Shown here: positions 15,280 to 20,052 of the stretch, piece by piece
How the letters are laid out: every line of letters starts with the position of its first letter
How positions within the stretch are numbered: position 1 is the stretch's first letter
NCBI RefSeq assembly: GCF_001509485.1
Contig: NZ_LLZI01000007.1
Coordinates: 1-20,052 of the forward strand
Origin: Streptomyces sp. NRRL F-4489
GTDB lineage: Bacteria > Actinomycetota > Actinomycetes > Streptomycetales > Streptomycetaceae
Length of the DNA: 20,052 bases
Direction of reading: 5' to 3'
Program-made: the position numbers and the translations under genes
Notes under the pieces: model-generated
Databases searched by the model: none
What the model was told of the DNA's origin: nothing
What the model saw: only the letters and a program-made list of their open reading frames with translations

Positions 15280-15366
15280 ATGCAGCACGCCCTGATACGC
15301 ACACGCCCTGACCCAAACCCGTTGCCCGGCCGGGCTACCCGCCCCGGCGAACGGCGGCGGCGATGA
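15280..15366 (+). CDS. Small ORF, 28 aa, translationally coupled to the cell-wall hydrolase gene
   Basis: ATG 15280 has GAGGAG eight bases upstream, the best ribosome binding site in this stretch. The basic peptide begins MQHALIRTRPDPNPLP and ends in four arginines. Its TGA (15364-15366) overlaps the ATG (15363-15365) of the next gene as ATGA. The hydrolase gene has no good ribosome binding site of its own, so reinitiation after this ORF probably delivers ribosomes to it. The role as a coupling leader is inferred from layout. Confidence 0.5.
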   Translation: MQHALIRTRPDPNPLPGRATRPGERRRR

Positions 15367-16508
15367 AGAAGACCACCGGAGGCGTCGTCAGCCTCTTCGC
15401 CTGCGGTCCCCTGCTGCTGGCCGTTCCGATCCTCGCCATCGGGGCCGGGAGTGCTTCGGCCGCCTGCTCGACCGGCGGTACACAGGCTGTGGATACCTCA
15501 GCCGTTGCCGCTCAGGTGAAGGCGATCCTGGGCGGCGGCAGCAAGGGGACGGTGTCCGTGCCGGGCCTGGACGACCCGGCCGAGCAGGTGCCCAACGCCA
15601 AGACCATCCAGGCCACCGGCGTCGCGATGAAGATCCCGGCTCGGGGGCAGATCGTGGCCCTGGCGACCGCCCTGCAGGAGAGCGGCCTGCGGAACCTCAC
15701 CTACGGCGACCGTGACTCGCTGGGCCTGTTCCAGCAGCGTCCGTCGCAGGGATGGGGCACCGCGAACGAGGTCCGTGACCCGGTGCATGCCTCTACGAAG
15801 TTCTACGAGGCGCTGGAGAAGGTCTCGGGCTGGCAGTCCCTGTCTGTTACTCAGGCCGCCCAGGCGGTGCAGGGGTCTGGTTTCCCCGAGGCTTATGCGA
15901 AGTGGGAGCCCTTGGCCACCGCCTTGCAGAAGGCGATCGAGCCGTTGCTGTCGAAGGCTGGCGGCGCGTCGCCGAGCCCTTCGCCGTCCGGCTCGGGCAG
16001 CACGGGCAGTCCTCCGCCGAGTACCGCGGGTGGCTGTACGAGCGGCGGGGACGGAACCGACTTCGGAACCATCCCGCCCGGCTCGGTGCCGGCTGGATAC
16101 AAGATCCCGGTAGCCGCTTCGCCGAAGGTCCAGACGGCGATCCGCTGGGCGCTCGGCCAGCTCGACACCCCGTATCAGTGGGGCGGGAGTTGCACCGGCT
16201 CCCACGGGTCCGACCCAATGGGCCGCTGTGACTGCTCCTCTTTGATGCAGCAGTCGTACAAGGCCGCCGGGGTCACCCTCACGCGAACGACGTATACGCA
16301 GGTCAAGGAGGGCAAGCCGGTGTCGGTCGACGCTCTCCAGCCGGGTGACCTCGTCTTCACCGAAGGGACGGCCGAAGTCCCTGAGCACGTCGGCATGTTC
16401 ATCGGCCAGGGGCTGATCATCAACGCCCCGCACACGGGCGACGTGGTTCGCATCGCGACCCTCGCGTCCTGGAAACCGCGGATTCTCGCGGCCCGCCGAG
16501 TCGTCTGA
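15363..16508 (+). CDS. VirB1-like cell-wall hydrolase: transglycosylase-like + NlpC/P60, 381 aa
   Basis: Secreted or membrane-anchored peptidoglycan hydrolase of a conjugation apparatus. Residues 1-34 form a signal peptide or N-terminal anchor (LFACGPLLLAVPILAIGAG, then SASAACS). Residues about 80-195 form a lysozyme/transglycosylase-like domain with Glu106 (ALQESGLR) and GLFQQRPSQGWG. A Ser/Pro/Gly linker spans 201-225. Residues about 255-381 form an NlpC/P60 peptidase domain with catalytic Cys291 (CDCSSLM), His342 (EHVGMFIG) and His357 (APHTGD). The domain has an intact Cys-His-His triad and probably cleaves peptide stems, opening the wall for the transfer channel. It overlaps the 28-residue ORF by ATGA and is followed by small membrane proteins of the same system. 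Confidence 0.9.
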   Translation: MKKTTGGVVSLFACGPLLLAVPILAIGAGSASAACSTGGTQAVDTSAVAAQVKAILGGGSKGTVSVPGLDDPAEQVPNAKTIQATGVAMKIPARGQIVALATALQESGLRNLTYGDRDSLGLFQQRPSQGWGTANEVRDPVHASTKFYEALEKVSGWQSLSVTQAAQAVQGSGFPEAYAKWEPLATALQKAIEPLLSKAGGASPSPSPSGSGSTGSPPPSTAGGCTSGGDGTDFGTIPPGSVPAGYKIPVAASPKVQTAIRWALGQLDTPYQWGGSCTGSHGSDPMGRCDCSSLMQQSYKAAGVTLTRTTYTQVKEGKPVSVDALQPGDLVFTEGTAEVPEHVGMFIGQGLIINAPHTGDVVRIATLASWKPRILAARRVV

Positions 16509-16594
16509 CCGGCACTTCTCCCCTCCCCCTTTCCTCGCATCACCGCTTCGCCCTCTCGGGCTTTGGCACGCACTGAATCGAACTGGAGTTCGTA

Positions 16595-16903
16595 ATGTAT
16601 CTCGCTGACAAGGTCGTCCAGCTCGCCTACGACCCCGGCATCAAGCCGAACGAGGGCGGCCTCCCTGGCCTGACGGTGCTCAAGCAGGTGATGGGCTCCA
16701 TCAACCTGTTCGGCATCATCGCCGTGGTCGGCGCGCTCGCCGTCAGCGCGGGCGTGTGGGCCTGGGGCCACCACTCTGGCAGTCACCAGGCCGAGGCCAA
16801 CGGCAAGAAGGGCGTGTTGGTCAGCGCTGGCGCGGCCCTTCTGCTGGGTGCCGCGAACGGTGTGGTCGCGTTCTTCAGCACGCTGGGGACGCAGGTCCAC
16901 TGA
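16595..16903 (+). CDS. Small two-TM membrane protein, DUF6112-like, 102 aa
   Basis: Start ATG 16595 has TGGAG six bases upstream. Hydrophobic segments lie at about 34-56 (INLFGIIAVVGALAVSAGVWAW) and 73-96 (GVLVSAGAALLLGAANGVVAFF), separated by a short charged loop (HHSGSHQAEANGKKG). This hairpin topology and position between the VirB1-like and VirB8-like genes recall VirB2/TrbC-type subunits. The sequence resembles the actinobacterial DUF6112 family as I remember it. Its role is probably as a structural membrane or pilin-like component of the transfer channel, which is inference. Its stop overlaps the next start (TGATG at 16901-16905). Confidence 0.8.
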   Translation: MYLADKVVQLAYDPGIKPNEGGLPGLTVLKQVMGSINLFGIIAVVGALAVSAGVWAWGHHSGSHQAEANGKKGVLVSAGAALLLGAANGVVAFFSTLGTQVH

Positions 16904-17592
16904 TGGCTCCCCACTCCTCGAACCCCGGCGGCGCATCTCGCGTGCGCCGCCGGGCGCTGCTCGGCACCGCTGTTCTGGTGGTGCTCGTCGCCCTCGCCGG
17001 CCTGGCCGCCTACCTCACCCGCGACGGCAGGAACTCCTCCAAGGCCCCTGCGCCGCAATCGAGTTCGGCATCCAACTCCTCCCCGACTGCTTCGCCCTCC
17101 AGCTCGCCACCACAGAGCGGGCGCCACAACACCCTTCCCGTTCCCCCGACCACGCACGACCCGGTCGCCTTCGGGAAGGCGGCGGCAGCAGCGCTGTGGT
17201 CCTACGACACCCGGGCCTACTCCCAACGTGAGCTGCTTTCTGCTCTGCACGGTTGGCTGACCAGCGAGACGAAGTACGCCGACACTGCTTCGGTCGACGC
17301 GGTCGTCCCCTCACCCGTGCTGTGGAAGGAGATGACTGCCAACGGCCAGTTCGCCACCGCCACCGTGAACGAGGGTCACTTCCCCGACTCGTTCAGCCGG
17401 GCCCTTCAGGCGGATCCCGGGACGATCACGCAGGCGTACGTCTACGCCGTCACCGTCTCCGGCAAGCAGTCGATCGCGTGGACCGGCTCACCCGCGGGAG
17501 GCGCGGAGAACCGCGTCACCACCCTCGCGGTCCAGTGCCGTCCCTCCCATCCCTGCGCCCTGGCCGGTGTCCTGCCGGCCGTCGCGCCCTGA
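16903..17592 (+). CDS. VirB8-like single-pass membrane protein, 229 aa
   Basis: I place the start at ATG 16903, overlapping the preceding stop as TGATG; the frame runs further upstream only as out-of-frame overlap. There is a short basic cytoplasmic tail (SRVRRRALL), one TM segment at about 18-38, and a Ser/Pro-rich linker at about 43-85. A C-terminal domain spans about 85-225 (DPVAFGKAAAAALWSYDTRAYSQREL, LLSALHGWLTSETKY, QFATATVNEG, AYVYAVTVSGKQ, VTTLAVQCRPSHPCALAGVLP). This layout, inner-membrane anchor plus NTF2-like periplasm-side domain, is that of VirB8/TcpC channel proteins; homology is inferred from layout and context. Cys residues in RPSHPC could form a disulfide. Confidence 0.75.
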   Translation: MAPHSSNPGGASRVRRRALLGTAVLVVLVALAGLAAYLTRDGRNSSKAPAPQSSSASNSSPTASPSSSPPQSGRHNTLPVPPTTHDPVAFGKAAAAALWSYDTRAYSQRELLSALHGWLTSETKYADTASVDAVVPSPVLWKEMTANGQFATATVNEGHFPDSFSRALQADPGTITQAYVYAVTVSGKQSIAWTGSPAGGAENRVTTLAVQCRPSHPCALAGVLPAVAP

Positions 17593-17619
17593 TCTCTACC
17601 CACGAAAGGAGGCACCGCC

Positions 17620-19030
17620 ATGGGAGTCTGCGACCTGCCGCTGATGGGCACCGTCTGCGACGCCGTCGACTTCGCCACCAACCCCGCCGGGACCGTCACC
17701 GACGGCATCGGGGCCTGGATCGCGAAATCAGCGGGGTGAGCTGGCCGCCAGCGCGGCCAATCTCGCCGCCAAGGCCGTCAACGAGACCACCGCCATCGAT
17801 CTCAATGCCGGATGGTTCCGGGACAACTACCAGCTGCTCCTACCCATCGGGCTCGCCCTGACCGTCGGAACGTTCTGCATCCAGTTGATGTTCGCGGCCT
17901 GGCGACGGGACGAACGCGCCCTCGCCCAAGCCGCGATCGGCACCATGACTGGCGTCCTGTTCTCCTTCTGCGCCGTCGCCTCCACCACCGTCGCCATCAC
18001 TGTGGTCGACGCCCTGTCCAACGGCCTGTTCAAAGCAGCCAACAGCTCAGTCGACGACGCGATCCGCCGCGTCATCAAGGTCGACGAACTCGGGGCGATG
18101 TACGGCCTCGGCTGGGGCGTCCCATCCCTGGTCGCCCTCGGCTGCGCAATCGGCGCGTTCCTGTACTGGGGCGTCATGGTCGCCCGCAAGGTCGGCGTCC
18201 TGATCATGGTCGCCCTTGCCGTCTTTGCCGGATCCGGCGGCGGCTGGGAGGTCGCCAAGCGGTGGCGGCGCGGCTGGATCGAGGCCACCGCCACCCTGGT
18301 CGTCAGCAAATTGCTGATGACCGTGGTCTTCCTGATCGGCGTGTCGGCGATGGGCAAGTCGGATTCCCACAACGGCATGGCCGCCCTGTCCGACGCGCTG
18401 GCCGGCATCGTCGTGATGGTCTTGGTCCTCCTGTGCCCGTATGCCACCTATAAGTTCGTCCACTGGGCGACCGACGGCGGCGGACACGACGACCTGCACC
18501 GCACGGGAGTCGCCGGCATGGCGGTGGCCGCGGGGGCCGCGAAGACCGCGGGCAGCCTCGCGATGCAGGCCAGCACCGGCGCTCCTGCTCCGCAGGGGCC
18601 GAACAAGGTCCCCGGCGCGGGCAGTGACGGTGTCGCCTCCGGCATCAACCCCACCGGCGGCAACCTGAGCAAGGAGGGCATCGACTCCGGACCGCCTAAG
18701 CCGCAGACCAGCTTCCGGTACGGCGAGGACCCGAACGCCTCCGGCGACAAGGGCCGAGCCCTGATCCAGCGACCCGGCATCCCGGCGCTGATCACCCGGC
18801 CCGGCGAGGCCGAAACGGGAGGCTTCGACGGGGGCACTCCGGGTGCCGACGGCGGCTCCGCTGTCCAACCCGCTGGTGTTTTCGCTCCGGGCGGCAGCAT
18901 GACCCGCGCGGGTACCGCGCCGCCTACCGGTCCCGCCGCACCGCCGCCGCCCTCCACCGGTCCGTCGGCGATCGGCTCCCCGACTCCGACGAGCTGGGTG
19001 TACCCCAAGCAGCCGCCGTCCGGGTCCTGA
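17620..19030 (+). pseudogene. TrbL/VirB6-like polytopic channel protein, frameshifted at 17737
   Basis: AAAGGAGG precedes ATG 17620. The first frame encodes MGVCDLPLMGTVCDAVDF through GAWIAKSAG and stops at TGA 17737-17739 after 39 residues. The next frame (+1) continues at once as ELAASAANLAAKAVNETT and stays open to TGA 19028-19030, giving 430 more residues. It has no good start codon of its own; the first possible one is TTG 17885, inside a TM segment. Joined, the product of about 469 residues has a short N-terminal region, five or six TM segments (about 17815-18470), and a Gly/Pro-rich cytoplasmic tail, as in TrbL/VirB6 proteins. One surplus G in the run at 17733-17736 explains the shift: with three Gs the frame reads AGEL. 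It may be a true mutation, a sequencing error or recoding. Confidence 0.82.
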
Positions 19031-19044
19031 CCCAACCACAACAA

Positions 19045-19081
19045 GGGGCGGGCTGCATCCGAGCAGTCCGCAGCCCGCCCC
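19045..19081 (+). terminator. 12-bp hairpin between the TrbL-like and SCO6880-like genes
   Basis: Arms GGGGCGGGCTGC 19045-19056 and 19070-19081 pair perfectly around a 13-base loop, 14 bases after the TrbL-like stop. The tail is CCTTCCTCC rather than a T run, so it may be a partial terminator or mRNA stabiliser inside the operon. Confidence 0.5.
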
Positions 19082-19186
19082 CTTCCTCCGCTCACCCGAT
19101 CACCCGAAACGGAGTCCTGCCATGACCTCCAGAAGAGCGCCGCGCCTTCCGCCCCACTCCTCCCGCTCCCACTGTCTGGAAACGCC

Positions 19187-20017
19187 ATGTCTGACAACCC
19201 CCAGGCCGAAGCCACCACTGCCACCGTGAAGTTCCCGCACCGCAGCAGGCGCGGCATCCTGCTCGGTCTGACCGCCCCGCAACTGATCGTCGCGAGCCTC
19301 ACCGGCCTTCTCCTGCTCGCCGTGCTCCTCACCCGTGGCGTGGTCGGCGCACTCGAACTCATCCCGCTCTGGGCCGCCATCGCCCTGCTCGTCTTCGTTC
19401 GCTACCGCGGCCGGGCCCTGGCCGACTGGGCTCCGATCGTCACCCGGTACGTGCTGCGCCGGATGCGGGGCCAGTTGATCTGGCTCACCCGGCCCTCCCG
19501 CCGCCCGGTCCGCGAAGGACTCCTCCACCTGCCCGGTACCGCCGCCAGCCTGCGCGTGGTCACCGCTCCCGACCGCCGATACGGTGCAGTCCATAACCCC
19601 CACACCGGCACGCTGACCGCCGTCGTCAAGGTGTCCTCCCGCGCCTACGCGTTGCTCGACCCGGGCACCCAGAACGCCAACGTCAACGGCTGGGGGCGTG
19701 CCCTCGCCTCGCTGGCCCGAACCGGTCAGGTCGCCCGGATCCAGGTGATCGAGCGCACCGTCCCGGACTCCGGCGACGCCCTTCGCCGGTACTGGGAGGA
19801 GCACGGCCAGCCCGACGCCCCGGTAGCAGGCGCGGTATACAGCGAGCTGATCCAGAGCGCGGGCCCGGTTGCGGCTCCGCACGAGGCGTACGTCGCGGTC
19901 TCGCTGGACGCCAAGGCTGCACGGCGGCTGATCAACCAGGCCGGAGGCGGTCTGATGCTGTTGGTTAATCCGGGGCCTGGCGTGACGTCGGCCTTCAAGA
20001 CCTGGTTGTGGTCTTGA
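19187..20017 (+). pseudogene. PrgI/SCO6880-like conjugation protein, 3' part replaced (truncated)
   Basis: Start ATG 19187 with a weak GGAAA upstream. Residues 1-25 give TVKFPHRSRRGILLGL, and two TM segments lie at about 28-48 and 52-72: the PrgI/VirB3-like N-terminus. Residues about 75-255 (LADWAPIVTRYVLRRMRGQ, REGLLHLPGTAASLRVV, YALLDPGTQNANVNGWGRAL, HEAYVAVSLDAKAARRLI) follow actinobacterial SCO6880-family proteins as I recall them. These are about 480-500 residues and precede a VirB4-like ATPase gene. After QAGGG (residue 255, about 19951) the likeness ends. Twenty-one unrelated residues follow, ending at TGA 20015-20017 inside a hairpin. About half the protein is missing, which points to an insertion or rearrangement at about 19952. 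Confidence 0.78.
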
Positions 20018-20027
20018 AGGCCGACGT
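19985..20027. repeat. Perfect 18-bp inverted repeat at the break of the SCO6880-like gene
   Basis: Arms 19985-20002 (ACGTCGGCCTTCAAGACC) and 20010-20027 are exact complements with a 7-base loop (TGGTTGT). It begins about 33 bases after the point where the host gene loses likeness to its family, so it probably belongs to inserted DNA: a subterminal hairpin of an insertion sequence or the terminator of an incoming gene. The window ends 25 bases later, so the element cannot be named. Confidence 0.7.
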
Positions 20028-20052
20028 TGTCGTATGGGGTGGGTGCGGATGT

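Noticed and set aside
17885..19030. Separate 381-codon gene starting at TTG 17885
   Set aside because: The TTG lies within a membrane segment and lacks a ribosome binding site; coding likeness continues upstream in the same frame to 17738, so it is the second part of the frameshifted TrbL-like gene.
19122..19229. 35-codon ORF with GGAG upstream, overlapping the start of the SCO6880-like gene
   Set aside because: Very Pro/Arg-rich, out of frame with the following gene and overlapping it by 43 bases; not enough to call, although small leader ORFs do occur upstream of the hydrolase gene.
20043..20052. GTGCG after a hairpin, resembling the 5' end of a class C group II intron
   Set aside because: Only ten bases remain, the 15-base gap from the hairpin is long, and the break in the host gene lies before the hairpin; no further intron motif can be seen.
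1..20052. CRISPR array or rRNA genes
   Set aside because: No regularly spaced repeats of 24-37 bases and no rRNA-like sequence were seen.

Overview
The window is high-GC DNA with actinomycete character, most likely Streptomyces or a close relative. The evidence is GC-rich third codon positions, GTG/TTG starts, GAGG-type ribosome binding sites, and conjugation proteins of the kind found in Streptomyces mobile elements. No taxon is proven.

The left part (1-1760) looks like host DNA. It holds one minus-strand gene of unknown function, flanked by a terminator hairpin and, at its 5' side, by two inverted repeats. At 1761-1802 (minus strand) lies the 3' part of a tRNA-Thr(CGT), from the anticodon loop to the discriminator, without its 5' half. 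This is what remains at the distal end of an element integrated into a tRNA gene. The element should therefore start near 1803 and run rightwards beyond the window. Three near-identical 11-bp direct repeats at 1906-1941 could be integrase arm sites.

Inside the element, a minus-strand operon runs from 12100 down to 2116. Its order is an HTH/degenerate N6-methylase/HsdS-like fusion protein, hsdM, hsdS, hsdR, and a soluble Ser/Thr protein kinase with a TPR-like tail. The first four genes overlap or nearly touch, and the kinase follows after 76 bases. This is a complete type I restriction-modification system with two unusual extra members. The methylase-like protein has lost the catalytic Asn of the NPPF motif. 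It is the best candidate here for an undescribed composite defence system.

Divergent from it are two plus-strand genes, a 190-residue protein of unknown function and a PD-(D/E)XK-like nuclease with a DUF5655-like C-terminus. A convergent beta-class DNA methyltransferase follows (14781-14035).

From about 14939 a plus-strand conjugation (type IV secretion) operon begins. A nested palindrome sits between it and the divergent methyltransferase, overlapping candidate promoters on both sides. The first transcribed stretch seems to contain three very small ORFs. The first looks leaderless, and the last overlaps the next gene by ATGA. Then come a VirB1-like cell-wall hydrolase (transglycosylase-like plus NlpC/P60), a two-TM DUF6112-like protein, a VirB8-like protein, a TrbL/VirB6-like protein and a PrgI/SCO6880-like protein. 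The TrbL gene carries a frameshift in a G run. The SCO6880-like gene is cut off by unrelated sequence carrying a perfect 18-bp hairpin at the right edge. The transfer module may therefore be decaying while the defence island is intact.
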